From: Burkholderiales bacterium
Lineage (GTDB): Bacteria; Pseudomonadota; Gammaproteobacteria; Burkholderiales; WYBJ01
Length of the DNA stretch: 58,003 nucleotides
Direction: 5' to 3'
Assembly (NCBI GenBank): GCA_020848435.1
Contig: JADLAC010000031.1
Span: 1-58,003 of the forward strand
The notes below the pieces were generated by a model. It searched no databases, was not told where the DNA came from, and saw only the letters and a list, made by a program, of their open reading frames with translations. Shown in pieces: positions 41,976-50,243 of this stretch. Position 1 is the first letter of the stretch. Each line of letters begins with the position of its first letter. The translations under genes were made by a program, and so were the position numbers.

Positions 41976-42401
41976 CTAGGCGAAGGTTCCCGCTTCGATG
42001 CGCATGAGGACAGCGTAGACGCGCTCGGCTCCCGCATTCGAGCCGAGCAGCGCCAGCGGTGCGCTCGCGTGCAATGCCCGGTTCGGATGCCGCAGCCATT
42101 GCAGCGCACGGCTTCTATCGCCCAGCACGTGCTGCGCGCGCTCGATCACGGCCAGCAAGCGGACAAGGGTCCTGCGTTGGGCGCGCGAGAACATATCGTC
42201 CTGCCTGCGCCGCTCGTAGTCGGGTCCGGACAAGCCAAGGACGCGCGCCAGCTCCATGGCCGGGAGCGCGATCGCCTCGACGATCGCGCTCGTCGAACCC
42301 GCTGAGCATGAGTCGCGGCTCATCGTAAAGAGATCGGCCACCGCCGTGCGGTAGCCGAACAGGGCACTGCCGTGCCGCTGCGGCGGCCATTGCTTCGGCA
42401 C
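41976..42401 (-). CDS. Xre/MbcA/ParS-type antitoxin, toxin missing
   Basis: 141 residues if GTG 42401 is used; ATG 42323 is a shorter choice. The N-terminal ALFGYRTAVADLFTMSRDSC and the C-terminal toxin-binding module (RALQWLRHPNRALHASAPLA, LLGSNAGAERVYAVLMRIEA) match the MbcA/ParS group that normally precedes a RES-domain toxin. Only 133 bp separate its stop from the D-glutamate cyclase-like gene, and no RES toxin is present. Just upstream, another frame reads MAHASAEAMAAAAARQ, which looks like the natural N-terminus, so a frameshift is possible. It may be a relic or a repurposed regulator. Confidence 0.65.
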   Translation of the reverse strand: MPKQWPPQRHGSALFGYRTAVADLFTMSRDSCSAGSTSAIVEAIALPAMELARVLGLSGPDYERRRQDDMFSRAQRRTLVRLLAVIERAQHVLGDRSRALQWLRHPNRALHASAPLALLGSNAGAERVYAVLMRIEAGTFA

Positions 42402-42680
42402 TGGCGTGAGCCATCGCCCATGGTACGAAGCAGGTGTGCTGTTCACGTTTGCTTTACGGGGGGTTACGCAGGATTCGGCACCGGCTCGCGTGATCGCGAG
42501 TCGAGCCGAGTATGCGCCCCGATCTCCCCGCGCTACGCCGGCCTGAAGATATTTAACATTTCGCGGCAACGCCCCATGACGCACGGCATGACTGTGCCCC
42601 GGCGAGATTTCGCGGCGCGCCTGTCACCGATCGCAGGAAACACGCAACGAATGCTGATTTTGGGCGACAAGCGCTCCGAA

Positions 42681-42941
42681 ATGGCGCAAAATGTATCAAT
42701 GGACGTCCTGGAGTGTCTCAAGAAATACGGCCAGCGGCTCGATTCGGAGATCGCCGAGGAGACGGGCGTCGCGCTGGCGACGGTACGCGAGCGTCTTGCC
42801 GCGCTGGCAACGAGCGGCGCGGTCATCGCCTGCAAGATCACGCGCTTCGAGAATGGCAGAGCGGTCGATGCCTGCCTGTATCGGGCCTCGGGCTACTTCC
42901 CTCCGCCGGCGCCGGGCCGCAAGCCCAAACCGACCAGCTAG
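42681..42941 (+). CDS. small winged-helix DNA-binding protein
   Basis: 86 residues from ATG 42681 (MAQNVSMDVLECLKKYGQRL). A helix-turn-helix segment (SEIAEETGVALATVRERLAA) is followed by a wing-like strand (GAVIACKITRFENGRAVDAC). It ends in a Pro/basic tail (GYFPPPAPGRKPKPTS). This is a short winged-helix form seen in betaproteobacteria, with unknown targets. The frame continues upstream to 42372, but that part has no recognisable sequence. It probably acts as a monocistronic regulator. The inverted-repeat element begins 66 bp downstream. Confidence 0.7.
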   Translation: MAQNVSMDVLECLKKYGQRLDSEIAEETGVALATVRERLAALATSGAVIACKITRFENGRAVDACLYRASGYFPPPAPGRKPKPTS

Positions 42942-43006
42942 CAGGACGCAAGCCCGCCTGCGCTCAGCGGCGTTGCACGCCGCCGAGCTCGGCGTATCCG
43001 CGCCGC

Positions 43007-43276
43007 AGGAGCCTGTCGGACTTGATTTCGCGCGATGCGTTGTGCCCACAACGCCCGCAGGCAAGGCGCTCGGTGCAGACCAATATCGGGAATATTGGCA
43101 AGCCGAGCAACGCCGCATGCGGGCGTTATGGGCACAACCCGAAGGGACGGGGCGATTTTCGCGCATGGCGGTGTCGAACGACTTGCCGATAGTCTCGCCA
43201 TCGGCTGCGTCGTCCTCCTCGCCCTGCGCGAAAATCCCCTCCGTCGCACACGTGAAATCAAGTCCGACAGGCTCCT
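43007..43276. mobile_element. 270-bp MITE-like element with 23-bp perfect terminal inverted repeats
   Basis: The ends 43007-43029 (AGGAGCCTGTCGGACTTGAT...) and 43254-43276 are perfect reverse complements over 23 bp. Inside are two further large palindromes. One spans 43039-43138 with arms 43039-43048/43129-43138, 43051-43059/43118-43126, 43068-43073/43103-43108 and 43080-43086/43092-43098. The second has arms 43154-43165/43225-43236. The element would fold as a three-way junction. It has no ORF that could encode a transposase, so it would need one in trans. No clear target-site duplication is seen. It fills most of the gap between 42941 and 43325. Confidence 0.8.
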
Positions 43277-43324
43277 AGGCTATACTGCCCGCGCCGGCCG
43301 ACCGGACCTGACGAGCGTCCCGAC

Positions 43325-44095
43325 TTGCCCATCCAGGTGCTCACCATCGCGCGTTTCGCGCTGCTGGAGGCGCTGCGCACGCGCTTGCCGCTGCTCGCCG
43401 CGGGAGCGTTCGCTTTCGTATGGGCGGGGAGCCTGTTCATCCACCAGATCGCCATCACGGAATCGGATCGAATGCAGTGGAGCTTCTACGCCGCCGGCTC
43501 GCGGCTTGCGAGCGTGGTCATGCTCGCGCTTTATATTACCAGCAGCATGGTGCGCGAATTCACCGAAAAAGGACTGGATTTGCTGCTGGCGCTCGATTTG
43601 CCGCGCTCGAATTACATCCTCGGCAAGCTCGGCGGTTTCATCGGCGTCGCCGTCCTGCTGGCGCTGCTGGCCGCGGCGCCGATGGTGTCGTCGATCCCGT
43701 TGCCTGTGTGTCTCGTCTGGGCCGCGGCACTGTTCTTCGAGCTTGCGATCGTCGCCGCGTTGAGCCTGTTCTGCATCGTCACGTTGAGTCAGGTGATGCC
43801 CGCGGTCGTCCTGGTGCTCGCGTTCTACCTGCTTGCTCGCAGCATCACCGCCGTGCGCCTGCTGTCGGAGACGGCCTTGCTCGGCGAGCTGAGCGAGGCG
43901 CGGCCGCTGCTCGCTTTCGGCGTGGATGCGCTCGCCGCGGTCGTACCGGCGCTCGACCGATTCGCGGTCACCGGCTGGATCGCCGAGCGCGCGGTGGATG
44001 CGAATGTGCTCGGCCCGATCGCTTTGCAGAGCGCGATTTTCGTCGCATTGCTGCTGGCCGCGGCGTTGTTCGATTTCTATCGCAAGGAGCTTTGA
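43325..44095 (+). CDS. ABC-2-type permease-like membrane protein
   Basis: 256 residues with about six hydrophobic segments (for example MLALYITSSMVREFTEKGLD, LGGFIGVAVLLALLAAAPMV, LFFELAIVAALSLFCIVTLS and LGPIALQSAIFVALLLAAAL). The layout and the 'VREFTEKGLDLLLALDLPRS' loop resemble ABC-2-type transporter permeases. The start is uncertain (TTG 43325; GTG 43337 is in frame). No ATPase subunit lies beside it. It is coupled to the next gene by TGATG. The right end of the inverted-repeat element lies only 48 bp upstream and may affect its expression. Confidence 0.72.
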   Translation: MPIQVLTIARFALLEALRTRLPLLAAGAFAFVWAGSLFIHQIAITESDRMQWSFYAAGSRLASVVMLALYITSSMVREFTEKGLDLLLALDLPRSNYILGKLGGFIGVAVLLALLAAAPMVSSIPLPVCLVWAAALFFELAIVAALSLFCIVTLSQVMPAVVLVLAFYLLARSITAVRLLSETALLGELSEARPLLAFGVDALAAVVPALDRFAVTGWIAERAVDANVLGPIALQSAIFVALLLAAALFDFYRKEL

Positions 44096-44817
44096 TGGCG
44101 CGCGGCGCGGTGCGTCCTCGCGTTCCGCGCGCTGTCGTGGCAGGCGTCATTGTCTGTGCGCTGCTGCAAATCGTGTTCTCCCTCGCCCAGCCCAAGCCGC
44201 TCGCACGCGCCTCCGAGCTCGATCCGCCGCCTTCGGGTCCCGCGCTCGCATTGATGCAAGGTTTCGAGCCGCTACCGTTCGCCCACCTGCTCACGCTTTA
44301 CTTGCAATCCTTCGACAACCAGCCCGGCATCAGCATCCCGTACCGCGATCTGAACTACGAGCGCGTGGCGCAGTGGCTGCTGACGGCATTGCGACTCGAT
44401 CCTACCAGCCAGTATCCGCTGCTGATGGCGACCCAGCTCTACGCCCAGGTACCGGACCCGGCTCGCAGCCGCTACATGCTCGAGCTCGCCTACCGGCAAT
44501 TCCTCGCCGATCCCAACCGGCGCTGGCGCTGGCTTGCCCATGGCGCGATCATGGCGAAGCACCGGCTGAAAGACCTGCCGCTGGCGCTGAAGTATGCCGG
44601 CGCCATTGCCGAACGCAGTCCCGAGGCGCCGGCGTGGGCGCGTCAGATGCACATCTTCCTGCTCGAAGACATGGGAGAGCTCGACAGCGCGCGCATCCTG
44701 CTGGGCGGTCTCCTGGCGGGCGGCCAGGTCAGCGATGCGCACGAGCGCATCCTGCTGCTGGAGAGCCTGGAGCGCATCAAGGCCGCTGAAAATTCGGCAG
44801 GCGCGACGAAGAAGTGA
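44095..44817 (+). CDS. single-span membrane protein with helical repeats, unknown function
   Basis: 240 residues. The ATG overlaps the previous stop by one base. One N-terminal membrane segment (VAGVIVCALLQIVFSLAQ) precedes an extended linker and an all-helical region with TPR-like spacing (VAQWLLTALRLDPTSQYPLL, YMLELAYRQFLADPNRRWRW, LALKYAGAIAERSPEAPAWA, DSARILLGGLLAGGQVSDAH). It probably projects into the periplasm and binds a protein partner, perhaps the permease-like product. I do not recognise a named family. Confidence 0.7.
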   Translation: MARGAVRPRVPRAVVAGVIVCALLQIVFSLAQPKPLARASELDPPPSGPALALMQGFEPLPFAHLLTLYLQSFDNQPGISIPYRDLNYERVAQWLLTALRLDPTSQYPLLMATQLYAQVPDPARSRYMLELAYRQFLADPNRRWRWLAHGAIMAKHRLKDLPLALKYAGAIAERSPEAPAWARQMHIFLLEDMGELDSARILLGGLLAGGQVSDAHERILLLESLERIKAAENSAGATKK

Positions 44818-45026
44818 CAGGCACCCCGGCCCAGGCCGGCTGGTTGAAGCCCGCTAGCGCCGGCCGACGACGCCAGGGCGCGAGCCGGTGGAACGGCATA
44901 TTCGCTGCAAACACAACAGGCTGGACGCGGTGCAGGCGCCGGCTCGGCGAGCCGTCGATAGCACGGCTCGTAGGCAAGCACGCGTGCAGGGTCGCCCTCG
45001 ATGCGGCAGCTACCCGAATCCGCGGC

Positions 45027-45042
45027 CGGCATGCTGTTTGCA
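45027..45042 (+). promoter_or_regulatory. candidate sigma-54 (-24/-12) promoter for the pilin gene
   Basis: The sequence CGGCATGCTGTTTGCA has GG at 45028-45029 and GC at 45040-45041 with ten bases between, matching the sigma-54 consensus TGGCAYR-N4-TTGCW closely. Transcription would start near 45053, 30 bp before the pilin ATG at 45083. Type IV pilin genes are often sigma-54 dependent, and rpoN itself is at 51739-53187 in this window. Confidence 0.6.
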
Positions 45043-45082
45043 CAACTAGTCCACACTTTGCCCGGCGTAAGGAACGCCCATC

Positions 45083-45826
45083 ATGCGCAGATCACATCAA
45101 AGCGGCTTCACGCTGATCGAAATCGCGATCGTGCTCGTCATCATCGGGCTGCTTCTGGGCGGCGTCTTGAAAGGCCAGGAGCTGATCACCAGTGCCCGCG
45201 TACGCAACCTGATCTCGCAACAGGATGGCATCAAGGCGGCGTTCTTCGGCTTCCAGGACCGGTTCCGCGCTTACCCGGGCGACTACGCCTCGGCCAACAG
45301 CACGCTGAAATGCCCCACCGGCACCTCCTGTCTGAACGGCAACGGCAACGGCATCATCCAAGACAACGCGGTGCCGATCACCGTCGCCGGCGTGGCCTCC
45401 GAGGTGCATGAGGAAATCCTCGCCTGGATGCATCTCGCGAGCGCCGGTTTCCTCAACGGCAGCTACACCATGACTGCGGGCGATACGGCCGCGAACGACA
45501 ACAACACGCCCAAGAACCCCTACAACATCTTCCTGCAGCTACGCTACGACGGCGCCTACGCGGACACCAACGCGACGCCGCCCAACAAGCACAACCTGAA
45601 GACTGGCGCGCAAGTCCCGGTCGAGATCATCTCGGAGGTGGACCGCAAGATCGACGACGGCAACGGCGTGCGCGGCGGCTTCCGTTATTCGCAGTACCAG
45701 GGCAACGCGCCGGCCGCGCCGCCCGCCCCGGCGGCCGCCTACGCGCCGTTGCAGTGCGTGGACACCACCGGCAACTGGTTCATCCCCCAGGGCGAGGTGA
45801 ATTGCGGCGGAGCGAGCTTGTTCTGA
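45083..45826 (+). CDS. type IV pilin/type II pseudopilin-like prepilin
   Basis: 247 residues with a short leader ending in SG before FTLIEIAIVLVIIGLLLGGV, the prepilin peptidase site and N-methylated helix. Glu is at the conserved +5 position. The globular part has two Cys pairs (CPTGTSC in the N-terminal half, QC and NCGG near the end), probably disulfides, and a Pro/Ala stretch (APAAPPAPAAAYAPLQC). No pilus assembly genes are adjacent, so it probably joins a machine encoded elsewhere. It is preceded by a likely sigma-54 promoter and followed by a terminator. Confidence 0.85.
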   Translation: MRRSHQSGFTLIEIAIVLVIIGLLLGGVLKGQELITSARVRNLISQQDGIKAAFFGFQDRFRAYPGDYASANSTLKCPTGTSCLNGNGNGIIQDNAVPITVAGVASEVHEEILAWMHLASAGFLNGSYTMTAGDTAANDNNTPKNPYNIFLQLRYDGAYADTNATPPNKHNLKTGAQVPVEIISEVDRKIDDGNGVRGGFRYSQYQGNAPAAPPAPAAAYAPLQCVDTTGNWFIPQGEVNCGGASLF

Positions 45827-45845
45827 TCGCAGCGCCAGGCCCGCG

Positions 45846-45870
45846 AAAAGCCCGCCGAGCGCGGGCTTTT
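45846..45870. terminator. bidirectional rho-independent terminator
   Basis: A perfect 10-bp stem (45846-45855 AAAAGCCCGC / 45861-45870 GCGGGCTTTT) with a 5-nt loop, flanked by A-rich and T-rich ends. It sits between the converging pilin and Kef-type antiporter genes and would serve both; the antiporter stop begins at its last base. Confidence 0.85.
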
Positions 45871-47876
45871 CATTTCCCGCCGCGCGGCCGCGCGCGCAAC
45901 AGCGCCCCCTGCAGGAGCCTGATCTCGGCGGCGGCGATCGACTCTTCGCTGCCGAACAACACGACCACGTCGCCCTGCTCGATACGCGTGTCCTGCGCCG
46001 GTGCCAGCGACTTCACGCCCCGGCGGCGTATCGCAGTCACCTCGATGCCGAGCTCGGCGAGCGCCAGCTCCCCCAAGCTGCGCCCGATGCTCGGCGCGTC
46101 CGGCACGACGAAGACCGAGTGCAGCCGCGCGTGCGGCCGCTCGACCCCGTCGGCATCGGCGAGGCCCCCGCCGATGAACACGCCGCGCAGGACGTGATAC
46201 CGGCTTTCGCGCGTCGCCTGCACGCGCCGCAGAACCCGCCTCACCGGCACGCCGAGCAGCATGAGCGCGTGCGAGGCCAGCATGAGCGAGCCTTCCATCA
46301 CCTCGGCCACCACTTCGGAGGCGCCGGCCGCTTCGAGCCGATCGATGTAGGTATCGTCGAGGGTCCGCACCACCACGGGCAGGTCCGGGCGCAAGCTATG
46401 GACTTGCGCCAGCACGCGCAGCGAGACGTGCGGATCGTGAAAGGTGATGACCAGCGCGCGCGCACGGGTGAGTCCGGCAGCGATCAGGACTTCGCGCCGG
46501 CCGGCATCACCGTAGACGACCGTGTCGCCGGCCGCGGCCGCATCGTGGATGCGGGCCGGATCCAGGTCGAGCGCGAAATAGCCGATGCTCTCCTGGTCCA
46601 GCATACGCGCGAGATTCTGGCCGCAGCGGCCGTAACCGCAAATCACCACGTGGTTATCGACCGCCATGCTCTTGACGGCGATCTGGTGCAGCTCCATGGC
46701 GCGCGAAAGCCATTCGGCGCCGACCGTGTGACGCACGATGCGTTCGCTGTACTCGATCAGGAACGGCGCGATCAGCATCGAGAGCAGCATCGCCGCCAGG
46801 ACGGGCTGCATGATCGGCGCGGGAATGATGTCCGCGGCTCCCGGCTGCGCCAGCAGCACGAATGCGAATTCGCCCACTTGCGCGAGATCGAGCCCGATCC
46901 GCAACGCGGCGCCACCGCCATTGCCGAACGCGCGGCACAGCCCGGCGATCAACGCGCCCTTGAAAACGAGCATGGCGATGAGCGCCACCAGCACCCAACC
47001 GAGGTTCCCGATCACGGCGCCCAGATCGAGACGCATGCCGATGGTGACGAAGAACAGCCCGAGCAACACATCGCGAAACGGCTTGATGTCGTCCTCGACC
47101 TGGTAGCGGTACTCGGTCTCGGAGATCAGCATGCCGGCGACGAATGCACCGAGCGCGAGCGATAACCCGGCGGCATGAGTGATGTACGCGAGCCCGAGCG
47201 TGATCAGGAGAACGTTGAGGATGAACAGCTCCGGCGAGTACTGCCGCGCGATGAGATGAAACCAGGCGCGCAGTGGCCGCTGGCCGAGGCCGAGCAGCAA
47301 CGACAGCGCGACGGCGGCCTTGACGCCGGCTATGGCAAGCGCCGGCGCGAGCTCACCGGCCGGCCGCGCCAGCGCCGGCACCAGGATCAGCAACGGCACG
47401 ACGGCCAGGTCCTGGAACAGCAGGATGCCGACGATCTGGCGGCCATGACCGGAATCGAGCTCGAGCCGATCGGCCAGCATCTTGATCACGATCGCGGTGG
47501 ACGACATCGCCAGTGCGCCGCCCAGCAGCAAGCCCGCGCGCCAGTCCAGCGGCAGCGCGAGCGGCAACAACACCGCGGCCGCGGCGAGCGTGATGGCAAC
47601 CTGCGAGGTACCCAACCCGAACACGATGCGGCGCATGCTCACCAGCCGCGGCAGGCTGAATTCGAGGCCGATGCTGAACATGAGGAACACCACGCCGAAC
47701 TCGGCCAAGGCGTGCGTCTCCGGGGTATCGCGGATGAAACCGAGCGCGTGGGGACCGATCGCGATGCCTACCGCGAGGTAGCCGAGCAAGGGCGGAAGCT
47801 TCAAGCTGCGGAAGACGACCACGACCAGCACGGCAGCCGCCAGCAGGAGCAATACTGCTTGTAAGGAGGTGGTCAT
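45870..47876 (-). CDS. Kef/YbaL-type monovalent cation:proton antiporter with RCK domain
   Basis: 668 residues from ATG 47876 (MTTSLQAVLLLLAAAVLVVV). A CPA2 antiporter domain of about 12 helices (1-385), with LLGYLAVGIAIGPHALGFI, SSTAIVIKMLADRLEL, FQDLAVVPLLIL and ADVGEF-like LAQVGEFAFVLL, is followed by a TrkA-N (RCK) domain (HVVICGYGRCGQNLARMLDQ) and a TrkA-C domain. This is the layout of KefB/KefC/YbaL, which exchange K+ (or Na+) for protons under nucleotide or glutathione control. No KefF/KefG-type activator is adjacent. It is divergent from kdsD. Confidence 0.9.
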   Translation of the reverse strand: MTTSLQAVLLLLAAAVLVVVVFRSLKLPPLLGYLAVGIAIGPHALGFIRDTPETHALAEFGVVFLMFSIGLEFSLPRLVSMRRIVFGLGTSQVAITLAAAAVLLPLALPLDWRAGLLLGGALAMSSTAIVIKMLADRLELDSGHGRQIVGILLFQDLAVVPLLILVPALARPAGELAPALAIAGVKAAVALSLLLGLGQRPLRAWFHLIARQYSPELFILNVLLITLGLAYITHAAGLSLALGAFVAGMLISETEYRYQVEDDIKPFRDVLLGLFFVTIGMRLDLGAVIGNLGWVLVALIAMLVFKGALIAGLCRAFGNGGGAALRIGLDLAQVGEFAFVLLAQPGAADIIPAPIMQPVLAAMLLSMLIAPFLIEYSERIVRHTVGAEWLSRAMELHQIAVKSMAVDNHVVICGYGRCGQNLARMLDQESIGYFALDLDPARIHDAAAAGDTVVYGDAGRREVLIAAGLTRARALVITFHDPHVSLRVLAQVHSLRPDLPVVVRTLDDTYIDRLEAAGASEVVAEVMEGSLMLASHALMLLGVPVRRVLRRVQATRESRYHVLRGVFIGGGLADADGVERPHARLHSVFVVPDAPSIGRSLGELALAELGIEVTAIRRRGVKSLAPAQDTRIEQGDVVVLFGSEESIAAAEIRLLQGALLRARPRGGK

Positions 47877-47893
47877 GAAAAAAGTTCTGACCC

Positions 47894-47919
47894 CGGTCCG
47901 GCCTACCGCGGTCCGGCCT
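47894..47919. repeat. short direct repeat in the kdsD upstream region
   Basis: CGGTCCGGCCT occurs at 47894-47904 and again at 47909-47919, with starts 15 bp apart. It lies between the divergent antiporter and kdsD genes. A regulatory role is possible, but the copies are GC-rich and short, so chance is also possible. Confidence 0.4.
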
Positions 47920-48021
47920 GGGCTTCGAGGCTGCGAACCTCCGAGGGTAGCGCACGCCGTCCCCGGCGCAAACTGGGCTCTGTGCCTGCGCCGGCCAGCG
48001 ACCAAGGCAGAAAGGGCCTTC

Positions 48022-48030
48022 TGCTATACT
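48022..48030 (+). promoter_or_regulatory. extended -10 promoter upstream of kdsD
   Basis: TGCTATACT at 48022-48030 is a strong extended -10 element (TGn followed by TATACT). The -35 region 17 bp upstream is weak, which an extended -10 can compensate for. Transcription would begin near 48037, giving a 60-nt leader to the kdsD ATG at 48097. It probably drives the LPS/rpoN gene block. Confidence 0.5.
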
Positions 48031-48096
48031 CGCCGCACCCAAGGCAGGGTCGGCTGCGCCGCAAGCCGCGCGGCCGAGCCTGCCGCTCAGCCCGCA

Positions 48097-49098
48097 ATGG
48101 CCAACAGCACGAGCCCCCGCCCCCTCGACAGCGCCGCCGGCGAGGCGATCGCATCGGCGCGCCTGGTCCTCGACATCGAAGCGCAAGCGATCGCCGCACT
48201 CAAGCAGCACATCGGCGCGGACTTCGAGCGAGCCCTGGACATCGTGCTCAATTGCCGCGGCCGGGTCGTGGTCTGCGGCATCGGCAAGTCGGGGCATATC
48301 GCGCGCAAGATCGCATCGACGCTCGCCAGCACCGGCACCCCGGCGTTCTTCGTGCACGCCGCCGAGGCGAGCCACGGCGATCTCGGCATGATCACCCGCG
48401 AGGACGTCTTCATCGCCCTGTCCAATTCGGGCGAGAGCGCGGAGCTGCTCGTCATCGTGCCCTTGATCAAGCGCCGCGGCGCCAAGCTGATCGCATTGAC
48501 CGGCAATCCGGCATCGAGCCTCGGCGGCCAAGCCGACGTGTGCCTGTACGCGGGTGCGGCCAAGGAAGCTTGCCCCCTCAACCTTGCCCCGACCGCGAGC
48601 ACGACCGCCGCGCTCGCGCTGGGGGATGCTCTCGCGGTGGCGCTCATGCAAGCGCGCGGCTTTAGCGATCGGGATTTCGCCAGCTCGCACCCGGGCGGCA
48701 AGCTCGGCACGAAGCTCACGCTGGTGCGCGACGCCATGCGAACCGGGGAAGCGGTCCCCCACGTCCAGCATACGGCGTCGGTCTACGAGGCCGTCGGCGA
48801 GATGTCGCGCGGGCGCATGGGCGTGACCGCGGTGCTCGACGATTCAGGCGCGGTGACGGGCATCTTTACCGACGGCGATCTGCGCCGCACCTTGGGTCGC
48901 TTGACCGACTTTCACGGTACCCGCATCGTCGAGGTGATGACGCGCGCCCCGCGCACCATCCAGCCCGACCGGCTCGCCGCCGAGGCGGTGCAGATCATGG
49001 AACAGTACAAGGTGAACCAGCTCCTCGTGGTCGATGCCGGCCAGCGCCTGATCGGCGCGCTCAACATGCACGACCTGTTCCGCGCCAAGGTCATCTGA
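48097..49098 (+). CDS. kdsD: arabinose-5-phosphate isomerase (KdsD)
   Basis: 333 residues. SIS domain (about 40-175) with VVCGIGKSGHIARKIASTLA, HGDLGMITREDVFIALSNSG and CPLNLAPTASTTAALALGDA; then SSHPGGKLG; then two CBS domains (about 210-330) with MSRGRMGVTAVLDDSG and MEQYKVNQLLVVD. It converts ribulose-5-phosphate to arabinose-5-phosphate, the first step of Kdo synthesis for lipopolysaccharide. First gene of the kdsD-kdsC-lptC-lptA-lptB block; the kdsC ATG overlaps its stop by one base. Confidence 0.96.
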   Translation: MANSTSPRPLDSAAGEAIASARLVLDIEAQAIAALKQHIGADFERALDIVLNCRGRVVVCGIGKSGHIARKIASTLASTGTPAFFVHAAEASHGDLGMITREDVFIALSNSGESAELLVIVPLIKRRGAKLIALTGNPASSLGGQADVCLYAGAAKEACPLNLAPTASTTAALALGDALAVALMQARGFSDRDFASSHPGGKLGTKLTLVRDAMRTGEAVPHVQHTASVYEAVGEMSRGRMGVTAVLDDSGAVTGIFTDGDLRRTLGRLTDFHGTRIVEVMTRAPRTIQPDRLAAEAVQIMEQYKVNQLLVVDAGQRLIGALNMHDLFRAKVI

Positions 49099-49664
49099 TG
49101 TCCGCATCGCCGCCGCAGCGTTCGAGCGCACGCCGTCGATCGCAGCACGAGCTGGCCGCGCGCGCGCGCGCAATTCGCCTCGCGGTATTCGATGTCGACG
49201 GCGTCATGACCGATGGGCGTATCTATCTCGGCGCCTCGGGCGAGGAAATGAAAGCCTTCAACGTGCTCGACGGCCATGGCCTGAAGCTCTTGCGCGAGCA
49301 GGGAATCGAGGTCGCCATCCTGTCGGGAAGACGCGCCGGCTGTGTCGACCGGCGCGCCGTCGAGCTCGGCATCCGTCACGTCGTCCAAGGGGCTGGCGAG
49401 AAGCTGCCCGCGTTCCTGCAGCTCATTACGAAACTCGATGTGCAAGCGCGCGATACCTGCTACATGGGCGATGACGTGATGGATCTGCCGGTGCTCGAAG
49501 CGTGCGGCCTCGCCTTCTCGGTGCCGGATGCGCCGCACGAGGTGCGCCGGGCGGCGCATCACGTGACCCGGCGCCGCGGCGGCGAGGGCGCCGTGCGCGA
49601 GGCGTGCGAGAGGCTGCTCGAGCTGCGCGCGCGAATCGGCGCGGCCGGCCGCGGCGAGGGGTGA
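49098..49664 (+). CDS. kdsC: Kdo-8-phosphate phosphatase (KdsC)
   Basis: 188 residues of the HAD type: motif I FDVDGVMTDG (nucleophile D32 and D34), ILSGR with the motif II Ser, and motif IV GDDVMDLPVL. It removes phosphate from Kdo-8-phosphate, the step before CMP-Kdo formation. The length and compact C0-type fold are normal for KdsC, with a slightly long Arg-rich N-terminus. It overlaps kdsD and is followed at once by lptC (GTG 49665). Confidence 0.95.
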   Translation: MSASPPQRSSARRRSQHELAARARAIRLAVFDVDGVMTDGRIYLGASGEEMKAFNVLDGHGLKLLREQGIEVAILSGRRAGCVDRRAVELGIRHVVQGAGEKLPAFLQLITKLDVQARDTCYMGDDVMDLPVLEACGLAFSVPDAPHEVRRAAHHVTRRRGGEGAVREACERLLELRARIGAAGRGEG

Positions 49665-50243
49665 GTGGAACGCCTGACCGCGGCATTTCCGCTGTTGTTG
49701 ATCGCCGTGCTTGCCGCGCTGTCGTTCTGGCTCGAGCGCACGGTGCAGGGCCCGAGCGCGCCGCGTGACGGCAGCGCCCGCCACGATCCCGATTACATCG
49801 TCGAGAACCTGGTGGCGATGCGCATGGGCCCGGACGGGGTGCGCGTGCACCAGTTGGAAGCCAAACGCATGCTGCACTACCCGGACGACGACACCACCCA
49901 TCTCGAGCATCCGCGCCTGCTCAAGTTCGACAGCAACGCTTTGAGCATGCGCATCTCTGCCACCAGCGCGCGCGTCTCCAAGGAGGGCAAGACCGTCGAC
50001 TTCATCGACGACGTGACGGCGGTGCGCATTGCGAGCGGCAACCGCAGCGAGCTCACTTTGACGACCGATTTCCTGCACGTACTCCCCGACGAGGACCTGG
50101 CGCTCACCGATCGGCCCGTCACCATCGTGGACGCGAATACCCAAGTGAGGGCCGTTGGCTTAGAATTGAACAACAAGGCGAAGACGCTGAAGCTGTTGTC
50201 GAATGTGCGCGGGTCCTATGTCTCGAAAAAGAAGACCAAGTGA
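49665..50243 (+). CDS. lptC: LPS export system protein LptC
   Basis: 192 residues starting with GTG directly after the kdsC stop. A single N-terminal membrane helix (AAFPLLLIAVLAALSFWL) precedes a periplasmic beta-jellyroll (DPDYIVENLVAMRMGPDGVR, then repeating strands to NVRGSYVSKKKTK). LptC links the LptB2FG transporter in the inner membrane to LptA in the periplasm. It overlaps lptA by 26 nt. Sequence conservation is low in this family, but position and topology make the call secure. Confidence 0.93.
   Translation: MERLTAAFPLLLIAVLAALSFWLERTVQGPSAPRDGSARHDPDYIVENLVAMRMGPDGVRVHQLEAKRMLHYPDDDTTHLEHPRLLKFDSNALSMRISATSARVSKEGKTVDFIDDVTAVRIASGNRSELTLTTDFLHVLPDEDLALTDRPVTIVDANTQVRAVGLELNNKAKTLKLLSNVRGSYVSKKKTK

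Noticed and set aside
43264..43286. Promoter formed by the element end and TATACT at 43281-43286
   Set aside because: The possible -35 (GACA at 43266-43269) is only about 11 bp upstream, too close; no extended -10 is present.
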